Positions 1-7,203 of a stretch of DNA of 12,553 nt are shown here, in pieces; the stretch's first letter is position 1, and each line of letters opens with the position of its first letter. Where the stretch lies: assembly GCA_900758885.1 (NCBI GenBank), contig CAAETD010000039.1, positions 1-12,553 on the forward strand, read 5' to 3'. The translations under genes were made by a program, and so were the position numbers. The notes beneath the pieces were generated by a model. That model was not told the origin of the DNA. It ran no database searches and saw nothing but the letters and a program-made list of their open reading frames with translations. The DNA comes from an uncultured Collinsella sp. (lineage in GTDB: Bacteria > Actinomycetota > Coriobacteriia > Coriobacteriales > Coriobacteriaceae).

Positions 1-1
1 C

Positions 2-28
2 TGCAAGAAGTGCGGCCACAAGTTCTAA
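2..28 (+). CDS. 3' end of a zinc-ribbon-like protein (partial)
   Basis: The window opens inside a reading frame that ends C-K-K-C-G-H-K-F-stop, with TAA at 26-28. A CxxCG pair close to the C-terminus is the usual second half of a small zinc-ribbon knuckle. An intrinsic terminator starts 30 bases after the stop, which supports this being a real gene end. Only eight residues are visible, so no family can be named. The rest lies upstream of the window. Confidence 0.5.
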   Translation, partial: CKKCGHKF

Positions 29-57
29 GCTGCCCGCAACATCAAGTTGCTAGCAAA

Positions 58-90
58 GGCCCGGATGCCCCACGGCACCCGGGCCTTTTT
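58..90 (+). terminator. Rho-independent terminator of the upstream gene
   Basis: A 12-bp stem (58-69 with 74-85, one A-C mismatch) has a four-base loop CCAC and is followed directly by five T residues at 86-90. It lies 30 bases after the partial zinc-ribbon gene and presumably ends its transcript. Confidence 0.85.
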
Positions 91-92
91 CT

Positions 93-647
93 ATCGCTAC
101 TCGATGGCTTCGGTTCTGCCGCCCCGTCATTCCGGTTGCATCCAGTTTTCGGTGCCGTCTCGAATCGAGTGCCGCCAGGTGACACCCTGTCGCGTTTCGT
201 CGGCTTCGGTGACAAAAGTCGGGACAACTCCAAAAACTATTTACGAACTCAGGGCTTTGAGTTTTTGTTTTAGTCCCAAAGGGCGCGGCGGGATGCCTTT
301 GAAGGCTCGATAGCGCCGAAATGCCCGTTTTGAAACTCAAATGCCTTTTCGCGTGCAAGACGCCAGCTGCAATAGGAAGTGAATCAACGCAGGTGGCTTT
401 CAAACAGTTTGCAAAACTGCAGGTCGCAGGTCTTCATTGCCAGTAGGAGAAATGAGTGGTCTCAGGTGGCTTGCTCATGAGCTGACTAACGGGATTTGAG
501 ATTACGCTGACGTCCGGAAACGTTTCGAGCACGGCGTTAAGTTTTTGGGGTTTGGGCGCAGCCCCTGCACCCGCGAGCGCGGGCCTTAAGCCCGCCGAGA
601 GAGTGACGTGTCGAAAACGAAAGGGAAAGAGAGAAGGGGCCGTTCCT
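93..647. other. Gene-free stretch with minor repeats
   Basis: I see no open frame here with protein-like composition or a convincing start. Visible structure includes a 10-bp direct repeat CAGGTGGCTT at 390-399 and 463-472, a tandem GCAGGTC at 419-432, a small hairpin CAGTTT/AAACTG at 405-419, a palindrome GCTCATGAGC at 473-482, and a GC-rich part at 545-600. The GC-rich part can fold as CCCGC/GCGGG or, alternatively, as GCGGGC/GCCCGC. It could be the scar of a lost mobile element or a dispersed intergenic repeat. Nothing here proves either. Confidence 0.4.
246..271 (+). terminator. Possible short terminator hairpin
   Basis: AACTCA at 246-251 pairs with TGAGTT at 258-263 around a six-base loop and is followed by a T-rich run (TTTGTTTT, 264-271). 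It has intrinsic-terminator form, but no gene is visible just upstream, so it may be an orphan from deleted sequence. Confidence 0.35.
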
Positions 648-700
648 ATCATTCAGGTTGCGACCGAAGAAGACAAGGAGACCCCCTGAGCCTGAATGAT
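648..700. repeat. Perfect 10-bp inverted repeat next to the IS remnant
   Basis: ATCATTCAGG at 648-657 is exactly inverted as CCTGAATGAT at 691-700, with 33 bases between. It lies about 80 bases outside the end of the recognisable IS3 transposase remnant. It could belong to an element end or be a chance hairpin. Confidence 0.35.
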
Positions 701-779
701 GCCCCACAGACCGCGTCCGACCGAGCTCAAGCCGAGCTTTTCCTGACGTCCGCCTTCGCGGAGATGATGGCTGGATTGG

Positions 780-1262
780 CTATGGATTGGCAACACCAAT
801 TTGGACGATTCCGGGAGGGACGGTCCTGCCTCCCTGAACTCGACCGGCGACATGTAGCCCAGTGTCGAGTGGATCCTGAAGTTGTTGTACCAGTGCACGT
901 AATCCGAGAGCTTGGCTCGGAGCTCGCGCGCCCCTCCTCGGTCCTGCGGAGTGGCCGACGATCTCCCCGTTGCAGAGGTCGACGAGCAGGCAGACGTAGT
1001 TCCACGACGCCCCGACGCGCACGCAGGCCAGGTCGCTGCATATTTGGGTGCGCGGCGCCCTGCCGCCGAAGCCGCGCGCGACGACGTTCGGCACGTCGGC
1101 CTCGTTGACCGCCCCGGGGTGCACCTTGAACCTCTTCCTGCCGTATGTGCCGGCCAGGCCGTTCTCCCTCATGATGCGGCAGACGCGGCGCCGGCTGACG
1201 GTAACGCCCGACCTCCTGGGCGACGCCTTGATCTTGCGCGATCCGTTCCGGCCCTTGCTGGC
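780..1262 (-). pseudogene. IS3-family transposase (OrfB) remnant, core deleted
   Basis: Read on the minus strand, the start of this stretch matches the HTH_21/integrase-core part of IS3-family OrfB proteins: a GSRKIK motif, SRRRVCRIMRENGL, and then the first catalytic aspartate in an SDLACVRVG block (codon at 1032-1034). After GEIVGHSAGPRR, at roughly 920-935, the frame jumps straight to the extreme C-terminus (LSDYVHWYNNFRIHS, LGYMSPVEF). The second Asp and the Glu of the DDE triad are therefore missing. OrfA and the N-terminus of OrfB are also missing, because the reading breaks at about 1262 where mtnN sequence begins. A TGGATTGGC direct repeat at 772-780 and 783-791 lies near the expected right end. 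The gene cannot encode an active transposase. The family call is firm; the exact edges are estimates. Confidence 0.85.
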
Positions 1263-1263
1263 G

Positions 1264-1572
1264 GCATGCGCCGCCGCGGCCGCCGTCGCCCCCGACATTA
1301 AGGTCCTCGAGGGCCGCGTCGTCTCCGGCGACCAGTTCGTCTCGCCCGCGGAACAGAAGGCGCGCATCCTCGCGACCTTCGGCGACCTGTGCTGCGAGAT
1401 GGAAGGCTGCACCATCGCGCAGGCCGCCTATCTCAACGGCGTGCCCCTCGTCGTCGCGCGCGCCATCGGCGACAAGCCCTGCGCCGAGGGCCAGGTCGTC
1501 GACTACAACACCTTCGAGAAGAAGGCCGCCTGCGACTGCGCCCGCATCGCCGCGCGCATGGTTAAGCTTTAG
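1264..1572 (+). pseudogene. mtnN: MTA/SAH nucleosidase, C-terminal fragment
   Basis: About 102 codons ending at TAG 1570-1572 encode the C-terminal half of 5'-methylthioadenosine/S-adenosylhomocysteine nucleosidase, which hydrolyses MTA and SAH to adenine plus the thioribose sugar in methyl-cycle salvage. Family landmarks are visible: EGRVVSGDQFV, CCEMEGCTIAQAA with the substrate-binding Met-Glu, VPLVVARAIGD with the catalytic Asp, and the usual C-terminal helix. The family is about 230 residues long, so more than half is gone. The open frame runs further upstream only because it reads the transposase remnant antisense. The usual RAISD is RAIGD here, which suggests relaxed selection. The 5' half is not found elsewhere in the window. 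A functional copy elsewhere in the genome would be expected. Confidence 0.85.
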
Positions 1573-1626
1573 GTCCTGCGCGCCGGGGCCCTTCTTTATG
1601 TTGGGACCCCGACGCGCAGGGCCCTT
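1573..1626 (+). terminator. Terminator hairpin after the mtnN remnant
   Basis: A long GC-rich stem begins one base after the mtnN stop. About 19 bases at 1573-1591 pair imperfectly with 1603-1624 (shared core CCTGCGCG/CGCGCAGG and CGGGG/CCCCG) around a loop containing TTCTTTATGTT. Only three T residues follow the stem. It is probably the original mtnN terminator, retained after the gene was truncated. Confidence 0.7.
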
Positions 1627-1768
1627 TCCAAAGCGAAGTGTCGAGCCGAAGTGTTGAGCGTCGGCCCTGAATGTTCAATGGCCGTTGTTTTCTGCCCCTC
1701 AAGTGGTGGACTTTTCCTCGGGGCTGTTGATTCCCCCACGCGCCCCCTTCCGTTCTCTGTTCTCCCCT

Positions 1769-1790
1769 TATACTCCTTGTACGAGGAGGT
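1769..1790 (+). promoter_or_regulatory. Candidate -10 and strong RBS of the regulator gene
   Basis: TATACT at 1769-1774 resembles a sigma-70 type -10 element, but I find no good -35 at a normal distance. GAGGAGGT at 1783-1790 is a strong Shine-Dalgarno sequence eight bases before ATG 1799 and fixes the regulator's start. If the -10 were real, the transcript would start almost at the RBS, giving a very short leader. Confidence 0.35.
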
Positions 1791-1798
1791 AAGAAGTC

Positions 1799-4540
1799 AT
1801 GGACAAGACCGCACAGGACAGCTTGGCAAAGAAGCCCGTCGACATGAGGGACAGGATTCTCGAGCATCTCGAGGCCCTCACCTCCGCCGTCTCGCTCGAC
1901 GACCTTGCCCGTCTGTCCACCTCCGACATCGCCGAGACGCTCATCATCTCCAGGAGCCTGGCGAGCCAGTACCTCAACGACCTTGTTCGCGCCGGCCTTG
2001 TGGTTAAGGTGGCGGGCAGGCCTGTCCGTTATTTTCATCGCCGCGCGTTCCAGAAGCGTTTTCAGGTAAAGCTCTCTGCAAGCGAGTACGCCTCGCTCGC
2101 CGACCTCATCCAGGCGACGGGAATCGCCGATCACCGCGACTTCGCGCGCGCCGTGGGCTTCGACCTGAGCCTCAGCTCCGTTGTCGAGCAGTGCAAGGCT
2201 GCGGTTCAGTACCCTCCGTTTGGCCTGCCCATCCTCTTGAGCGGCGGCGTGGGTGTCGGTAAGTCTTTCCTTTCTCGCCTTGTGTACGAGTACGGCAAGA
2301 ACCAGGGCTTGCTGTCCCGCGACTCCTCCTATGTGCGCATCGACTGCGCCGGGGTCCCGGACGCCGCCTCGTTCAACGGGCTTCTTGACGAGTCGATCGC
2401 GAAATCGCACGGGGGTGTGGTCTTTGTCAACGGCATCGAGGCACTCTCTCCCTCTGCGATGGAGCACTGCCTTGCGACGGCCCTCGGGCTCGATGCCTCC
2501 CAGGATGCGCCGCGCGCTCGCCTCGTTCTTTCGACGACGCTTTCCGCCGATGACCCGAAGGTTTCCTCGGCCTACAGCAAAATGCCCATCTGTGCCCGCG
2601 TCCCCTCACTCAAGGAGCGGACCCCCGAGGAGCGCGAGGATCTCATCTTGAGCTTCCTGCGCAGCGAGGGGTGCCGAATCGGTTCTGATGTGAAGATCAG
2701 CCGCGGCGCATACCGTTGCCTCGTGAACGCGGGCTTTTCCGATAACATCGCCGGCTTGCGCGCCTGCGTGACGAACTGCTGCGCCAAAGCGTTCCTCAAT
2801 CGCGAGGGCGACTACGTCGTCGTTCGCCCGTATCTTCTTCCCAGCGGGCTCCTCTCCTCCGCGCAGATCGATCAACAGCCCGACGATGGCGTTCTGATCG
2901 ACGCGTCCCTGGATGCCGCCGAGAGCACAGGGCCGGTCGAGCAGGCGCTCGATGCCCTGTGCTCTCTCGATGAGCGATTCTGCGCCGGGGAGCTCTCTGT
3001 CTCCGAGCTTGTCTCGCAAGCTGTCTCCGCTGTGCGCGGCGTTGAGGACCACTTGATCTTCGGCCACGGCGTCGCCTCATCGAGGTCGCGCGCCTTCGAG
3101 CGCGTCGTGGGCGCGGTCCTTGCCGACGCAGGCTCTTCTTATGGCATCGAGCTTTCGAGGAAGGTCACTTTTCTACTGGCCCAGGAGATTTGCCTGCAGT
3201 TGTGGCCGGGCATCGGCCTGGCTAAGCGAAAGTCTGCCTGTGCGGAGCAAATTTCCCATCTCCTCGGTGCCGTGACCTCCGAATTGCCGTTTGCCTCGCG
3301 CGTCTCCGATCAGGTCGCCGCAGACATGGAAGGGGCACTTGGAATCTCGCTCGATCACTTCACGAAGACGCTTCTGACGCTGTGCGTCGCATCGGAGTCT
3401 CGCGACGCGAAGGCCCTTCGGACGCTCTGCGTCATCTTGTCACACGGCTATTCGACGGCGACGAGCATCGCCGACGCGGCGAACCGTATGCTCGGCGTGC
3501 ATGTGTACGAGGCGGTCGACATGCCCTACGACCAGCAACTGAAGGACATCGTCGGTCCGCTCCAGCGCCTCGTCGACCGCCATTCCTACTGCACCGGGGT
3601 CGTGTTTCTTGTTGACATGGGCTCTTTGGAGGAGGCCTATAAGGCCCTCGAGAACGTTACCGACTCCACCATCGGGGTGGTGAACAACGTCTCCACCGGG
3701 CTCGCGCTCGAGATCGGGTCCGGGCTGCTCGGCGGCAAGTCCATCGCCGAGGTTCTTGGCGATGCGACCGCCGTGTGCGTGACGCACTGCAAGGTGATCG
3801 AGCGCGTCAACCGTGAGGACGCCATCGTCTTCTGCTCCGAGTCCGGGGTCGACGCGGCCGAGAGGATACGTCAGCTCGTCTCGCAGAGCCTCCCGCGCAC
3901 CATAGGCGCGCGCCTGCTCACGAGGCCCTTCAAGCAGCTTGCCGCGAACGGGTCGAACGACGCCGTTTTCTCCGAGCACCGCGTCTGCGCCGTCATCGGC
4001 ACGGGAGACCCCAGGATTGCCTCCGTTCCCTTCGTCGCCCTCGAAGACATTATGTCGACGGCGTCCGCCTCGAAGGTCGATGCCGTGTTCGGCAGGTGGC
4101 TCGACGTCTCCGAGCTCGCTTCTTTCCACGAGAAGCTGCTTTCGAACATGACGCTGCAGAACGTTATCCGCTCCATCACCATCCTCGACCCGGAGCGGCT
4201 GTTCCACGAGATCGAGAGCGCCGTGCACGAGCTTCAGCGCAGAACGGGCGAGAAGATCGGCAGCAACGCCATCATCGGGCTGTACGTTCACCTCTGTTGC
4301 CTCGTCGAGCGCCTCGTCACCCGCAACCCCATCGAGACCTACGTCGGCCAGGATCGCTTCGAGGAAGAGCACACCGACTTCATCGAGTCCTTCAGGCAGA
4401 GTTTCTCGAGCATCTCGACGCGCTATCGCGTGGAGGTTCCTGTAAGCGAGATCGCCTACGTCTTCGACTACATCAGCGTGAGCGCCGCCCCGGCGCGAGA
4501 GGAGCGTCTCGGCTCCTCGAGCCTCCTGTTCGACGAGTGA
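1799..4540 (+). CDS. LevR-like PTS-controlled transcriptional regulator
   Basis: A 913-residue regulator with the LevR/ManR layout. Residues about 20-80 form a winged helix (SDIAETLIISRSLASQYLN, then RPVRYF). Residues about 135-335 form an AAA+ domain with Walker A GGVGVGKS (Lys155). Residues about 385-530 look like a weak first PRD. Residues about 541-660 are EIIA-Man-like (His549 in LSHGYSTATS), residues about 670-770 are EIIB-Gat-like (Cys679), and residues about 805-900 are PRD2 (His831 in YVHLCCLVERL). EI/HPr and the cognate EIIB would phosphorylate these histidines to report sugar supply. The AAA+ part is degenerate: no GAFTGA loop, and the Walker B pair reads Asn211-Gly212 instead of Asp-Glu. 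It should therefore not activate sigma-54 polymerase. It lies 121 bases upstream of the PTS genes in the same orientation and most likely controls them. The family call is firm; the mode of action is inferred. Confidence 0.88.
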   Translation: MDKTAQDSLAKKPVDMRDRILEHLEALTSAVSLDDLARLSTSDIAETLIISRSLASQYLNDLVRAGLVVKVAGRPVRYFHRRAFQKRFQVKLSASEYASLADLIQATGIADHRDFARAVGFDLSLSSVVEQCKAAVQYPPFGLPILLSGGVGVGKSFLSRLVYEYGKNQGLLSRDSSYVRIDCAGVPDAASFNGLLDESIAKSHGGVVFVNGIEALSPSAMEHCLATALGLDASQDAPRARLVLSTTLSADDPKVSSAYSKMPICARVPSLKERTPEEREDLILSFLRSEGCRIGSDVKISRGAYRCLVNAGFSDNIAGLRACVTNCCAKAFLNREGDYVVVRPYLLPSGLLSSAQIDQQPDDGVLIDASLDAAESTGPVEQALDALCSLDERFCAGELSVSELVSQAVSAVRGVEDHLIFGHGVASSRSRAFERVVGAVLADAGSSYGIELSRKVTFLLAQEICLQLWPGIGLAKRKSACAEQISHLLGAVTSELPFASRVSDQVAADMEGALGISLDHFTKTLLTLCVASESRDAKALRTLCVILSHGYSTATSIADAANRMLGVHVYEAVDMPYDQQLKDIVGPLQRLVDRHSYCTGVVFLVDMGSLEEAYKALENVTDSTIGVVNNVSTGLALEIGSGLLGGKSIAEVLGDATAVCVTHCKVIERVNREDAIVFCSESGVDAAERIRQLVSQSLPRTIGARLLTRPFKQLAANGSNDAVFSEHRVCAVIGTGDPRIASVPFVALEDIMSTASASKVDAVFGRWLDVSELASFHEKLLSNMTLQNVIRSITILDPERLFHEIESAVHELQRRTGEKIGSNAIIGLYVHLCCLVERLVTRNPIETYVGQDRFEEEHTDFIESFRQSFSSISTRYRVEVPVSEIAYVFDYISVSAAPAREERLGSSSLLFDE

Positions 4541-4661
4541 CCCCCCGCGCCGTCACGAGCTGACCGCGCGTCTTCAATAATCCGATAACCCCTCGCCCGG
4601 CGCGAATCCGGATAGCGCCAAGGCAGTGCTGAATGAAAAACTTGATTTGATAGGAGCAAAC
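4541..4661 (+). promoter_or_regulatory. Intergenic control region before the PTS operon
   Basis: These 121 bases contain AATCCGATA at 4579-4587 and AATCCGGATA at 4605-4614, 26 bases apart. The second copy holds the palindrome ATCCGGAT and sits in a hairpin GGCGC/GCGCC at 4599-4619. They are plausible binding sites for the LevR-like regulator. I looked for a sigma-54 -24/-12 element (GG-N10-GC) and found none, which agrees with the degenerate AAA+ domain. No clear sigma-70 promoter stands out. Confidence 0.35.
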
Positions 4662-5135
4662 ATGAGTGTTGTTATGGCACGAATCGACAATCGCCTGCTT
4701 CACGGCATCATCGTGACGCAGTGGGCCCCGGTGTCGGGCGCAACCCGAGTCATGGTCATCGACGACAAGGTCGCCGGCGACGAGGTCCTGAAGTCCACCA
4801 TGAGGATGGCGCGCCCCGCGGGCATGGCCGTCTCGATCATCTCCGAGGAGACCGCGCTCAAGAACTTCGCGGCAGGCAAGTACGACCGCGAGAAGGTCTT
4901 CGTCATCGCGAAAGAGCCCGAGACAATGCTTCACCTGGCCGAGTCGGGCGTCGAGTTCCCGTCGCTGATCGTCGGTGGCTCGCTCGTCAAGGAGGACGGC
5001 ATCCAGCTCACCCAGCGCGCCTACGCCTCCGCGGAGAACGTCCAGAGCTACAAGGCGCTCATCGCCCGCGGTGTCAAGGTGACGGCCCAGTTCGTGCCCG
5101 CCGACAAGCCCGTATCCGTCGCAGACCTCATCTAA
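4662..5135 (+). CDS. PTS mannose-family sugar transporter subunit EIIB
   Basis: A 157-residue cytoplasmic EIIB of the mannose/sorbose/GalNAc PTS class, which takes phosphate from EIIA and passes it to the sugar during EIIC/EIID transport. The N-terminus carries the family motif ARIDNRLLHG with the phosphorylated residue at His14, followed by the usual alpha/beta fold (MVIDDKVAGDEVLKSTMRMA, then LIVGG). I start at ATG 4662 because TAGGAG stands five to six bases before it and because family members begin a few residues before the RID motif. An in-frame ATG at 4626 would add 12 atypical residues with no good RBS. It is the first gene of the operon, and its stop codon is embedded in the RBS of EIIC. 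Sequence flavour is closest to the Aga/Sor-type EIIB, but substrate cannot be read from it. Confidence 0.93.
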   Translation: MSVVMARIDNRLLHGIIVTQWAPVSGATRVMVIDDKVAGDEVLKSTMRMARPAGMAVSIISEETALKNFAAGKYDREKVFVIAKEPETMLHLAESGVEFPSLIVGGSLVKEDGIQLTQRAYASAENVQSYKALIARGVKVTAQFVPADKPVSVADLI

Positions 5136-5144
5136 GGAGGGAAC

Positions 5145-5930
5145 ATGGTCAACTTCACTATCCTGCAGGTGGTCCTTCTGACCCTGCTGGCCTTCATCAA
5201 GCACGTCGATTACTACGGCATCCCGATGATCTTCGTCAACTACGCCGTCTTCTGGGGCCTCATCACCGGCGTCGTCATGGGTGACTGGAAGACCGGCCTC
5301 GCCATCGGCGGCACTATCCAGCTCATGCAGCTCGGCGTCGCGGGCTTCGGCGGCTCTTCGATCCCCGACTACGGCACGATGGCCATCATCGCCACCGCCT
5401 ACGGCGTGACCCTGGGCTCGGACACGGGCCTCGCCATCGGCCTGCCGGTCGGCATGCTCGGCATTCAGCTCGACGTCATTGCCAAGATCCTCAACGGCTT
5501 CGTCGTGGAGAAGTCCCAGAAGCTCTGCAACGAGGGCAAGTTCAAGCAGATGAACGCCATCCTGTGGGTCTGCCCCGCGCTCTTCGGTCTGTGCGCCGCC
5601 CTGCCCGTCTTTGTTTCCGTGACGCTCGGCCAGCCCGCCGTCAACTGGCTCCTCGAGGTCATGCCCCAGTGGTTCCTCTCCGGCCTCACCCTCGCCGGCA
5701 AGATGCTCCCGGCCGTCGGCATCGCCATGCTGCTGCGTTACATGCCCACTGGCAAATACTTCCAGTACCTGCTCGCCGGCTTCTTCCTCTCGGCCTTCCT
5801 GAACGTGCCCATCATCGGCGCCGCCATCGTCGGCGTTGCCCTCGCGATCGCGTTCTACCAGCGTGCCGAGAGGAACACCGAGCTCGCCGCCCACGCTTCC
5901 GCAGACGCCTTCATCGGAGAGGATGAGTAA
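5145..5930 (+). CDS. PTS mannose-family sugar transporter subunit EIIC
   Basis: A 261-residue integral membrane EIIC that forms the sugar channel with EIID. It is almost entirely hydrophobic, with the family signature GDWKTGLAIGGTIQLMQLG followed by GSSIPDYGT at about residues 47-78 and several membrane segments through residue 238, ending in a short charged cytoplasmic tail. The start is fixed by TAAGGAGGG, where the EIIB stop overlaps the Shine-Dalgarno, only nine bases downstream of EIIB. Length is normal for the AgaC/SorA/ManY group. Translation is probably coupled to EIIB and EIID. Confidence 0.93.
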   Translation: MVNFTILQVVLLTLLAFIKHVDYYGIPMIFVNYAVFWGLITGVVMGDWKTGLAIGGTIQLMQLGVAGFGGSSIPDYGTMAIIATAYGVTLGSDTGLAIGLPVGMLGIQLDVIAKILNGFVVEKSQKLCNEGKFKQMNAILWVCPALFGLCAALPVFVSVTLGQPAVNWLLEVMPQWFLSGLTLAGKMLPAVGIAMLLRYMPTGKYFQYLLAGFFLSAFLNVPIIGAAIVGVALAIAFYQRAERNTELAAHASADAFIGEDE

Positions 5931-5932
5931 CC

Positions 5933-6766
5933 ATGGAAAACGAGAACATCACCGCCGTCGCCGAGGGCAAGCCCTCCGGCTACAAGGTCACCAAGAAGGA
6001 TCTGCGCAACGCGAACTGGCGCTGGCTCATGAGCGTGTGCACCTTCAACTACCAGACCCAGCAGGGCGCCTCAGTCGCCTACGCCCTCTCGCCGGTCCTG
6101 AGGAAGATCTACACGAACGACGAGGACTATAAGCAAGCGCTCAACAACCACTTCCGCTACTACAATACCCAGCCTTGGCTCGCCGCCATCATCCTTGGCG
6201 CCTGCGTGGCCATGGAGGAACGCGACGGCCTAGCGGCGGCGGACGCCGTCCAAGACCTGAAGATCGGCACCATGGGACCGCTCGCCGGCGTCGGCGACTC
6301 CCTGCTCATGACCATGATCCCGACCATCATGGGCTCCATCGCCGCCTACATGGCCATCGAGGGCAACCCCGTGGGAGCCGGCATCTGGTTCGCGCTCATC
6401 CTGGCTATCTTCTGGGTCCGCATGCACGCCCTCGAGTTCGGCTACAAGCAGGGCGTGAAGCTCGTCACCGACTTCAGCGAGAAGCTTCCCAACCTCACTG
6501 CCGCCGCCTCCGTGCTCGGCCTCACCGTGGTCGGCTGCCTCATCGCCTCGGTCATCGGCGTCACCTGCCCGATTAGCTTCAGCTTCGGCGACGTCTCGAT
6601 GGAGATTCAGCCGCTGCTCGACAAGATCCTGCCTGCCATGATCCCCGCCGCCATCACGGGAAGCGCGTACTACCTTCTTACCAAGAAGAATGCGAGCATG
6701 ACGGCCCTCATCCTCGTGGTGATCGTCCTCGCGATGGTCGCCTCCGCCGCCGGCATCCTCGTCTAG
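5933..6766 (+). CDS. PTS mannose-family sugar transporter subunit EIID
   Basis: A 277-residue EIID, the partner of EIIC that occurs only in the mannose PTS superfamily. A basic soluble N-terminus (KVTKKDLRNANWRW) is followed by the cytoplasmic block NTQPWLAAIILGACVAMEE and the diagnostic GTMGPLAGVGDSL at residues 112-124. Hydrophobic segments follow at about 125-165, 190-215 and 232-277. It starts two bases after the EIIC stop, with GGAGAGG upstream inside the end of EIIC, so the two are probably translationally coupled. No sign of truncation. Confidence 0.94.
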   Translation: MENENITAVAEGKPSGYKVTKKDLRNANWRWLMSVCTFNYQTQQGASVAYALSPVLRKIYTNDEDYKQALNNHFRYYNTQPWLAAIILGACVAMEERDGLAAADAVQDLKIGTMGPLAGVGDSLLMTMIPTIMGSIAAYMAIEGNPVGAGIWFALILAIFWVRMHALEFGYKQGVKLVTDFSEKLPNLTAAASVLGLTVVGCLIASVIGVTCPISFSFGDVSMEIQPLLDKILPAMIPAAITGSAYYLLTKKNASMTALILVVIVLAMVASAAGILV

Positions 6767-6792
6767 CTTCGACCCAAGAGATTGGTGAATCA

Positions 6793-7191
6793 ATGAGAAA
6801 GATAGTTGTGGCGAGCCATTCCCTTCTCGCCCAGGGCTTCAAGGACACCCTCGAGTTCCTTACGGGTAAGAGCGACGCCGTCAACGCCGTGTGCGCCTAC
6901 GTGAACGACAACGGCGAGGGGCTCGACGCGGCGGTCGAGGCGGCGCTTTCGGGCACTGACGAGGTCGTCGTCCTTACCGACGCGCTCGGCGGCAGCGTGA
7001 ACCAGCGCTTCTCCCGCTTCGCCTCCGACCGGATCCACGTGATCGCGGGTGTCAACCTCCCGCTCGCCATGACGGTCGCGCTCGCGCGCCCCGACGAGAA
7101 ACTCGACTTCGACGCCCTCGTCGACGAGGCGCGCCAGCAGATCGTCTACGTGAACGGTGCCAGTTCCGCCGAGTGCGAAGACGACGAATAG
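6793..7191 (+). CDS. PTS mannose-family sugar transporter subunit EIIA
   Basis: A 132-residue free-standing EIIA that accepts phosphate from HPr and gives it to EIIB. The phosphorylation site is His9 in KIVVASHSLLAQG, and the second family motif reads VLTDALGGSVNQ at about residues 61-72. Most relatives have His-Gly after the site; here it is His-Ser. The protein ends in an acidic tail (ECEDDE). It begins 26 bases after EIID behind only a weak purine stretch (AAGAG), unlike the strong RBS of its neighbours, so it may be made at a lower level. Gene order B-C-D-A puts it last of the PTS genes, 12 bases before the glycosidase. Confidence 0.9.
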   Translation: MRKIVVASHSLLAQGFKDTLEFLTGKSDAVNAVCAYVNDNGEGLDAAVEAALSGTDEVVVLTDALGGSVNQRFSRFASDRIHVIAGVNLPLAMTVALARPDEKLDFDALVDEARQQIVYVNGASSAECEDDE

Positions 7192-7203
7192 AGGAGGTCG
7201 ACG

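Noticed and set aside
456..500. Short frame after AGGAGAA that could be a 15-residue leader peptide
   Set aside because: No regulated gene or attenuator structure follows, and the stretch is repeat-rich.
93..647. tRNA or other classical RNA gene
   Set aside because: No cloverleaf, T-loop GGTTCGA motif or acceptor pairing could be assembled on either strand.
608..1108. Plus-strand open frame across the IS remnant
   Set aside because: It runs antisense through the transposase remnant, is Arg-rich and low in complexity, and starts at GTG without an RBS.
4626..4661. Upstream in-frame ATG for EIIB giving a 169-residue protein
   Set aside because: No good RBS precedes it, and the extra residues are not family-like. 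ATG 4662 has TAGGAG at proper spacing and puts the His motif at the usual distance.
4473..5894. Long minus-strand open frame opposite the PTS genes
   Set aside because: It is a shadow of the high-GC third-position bias of EIIB and EIIC. Its composition (Asp/Glu/Gly/Arg/Val/His rich, few hydrophobic segments) is typical of antisense frames.
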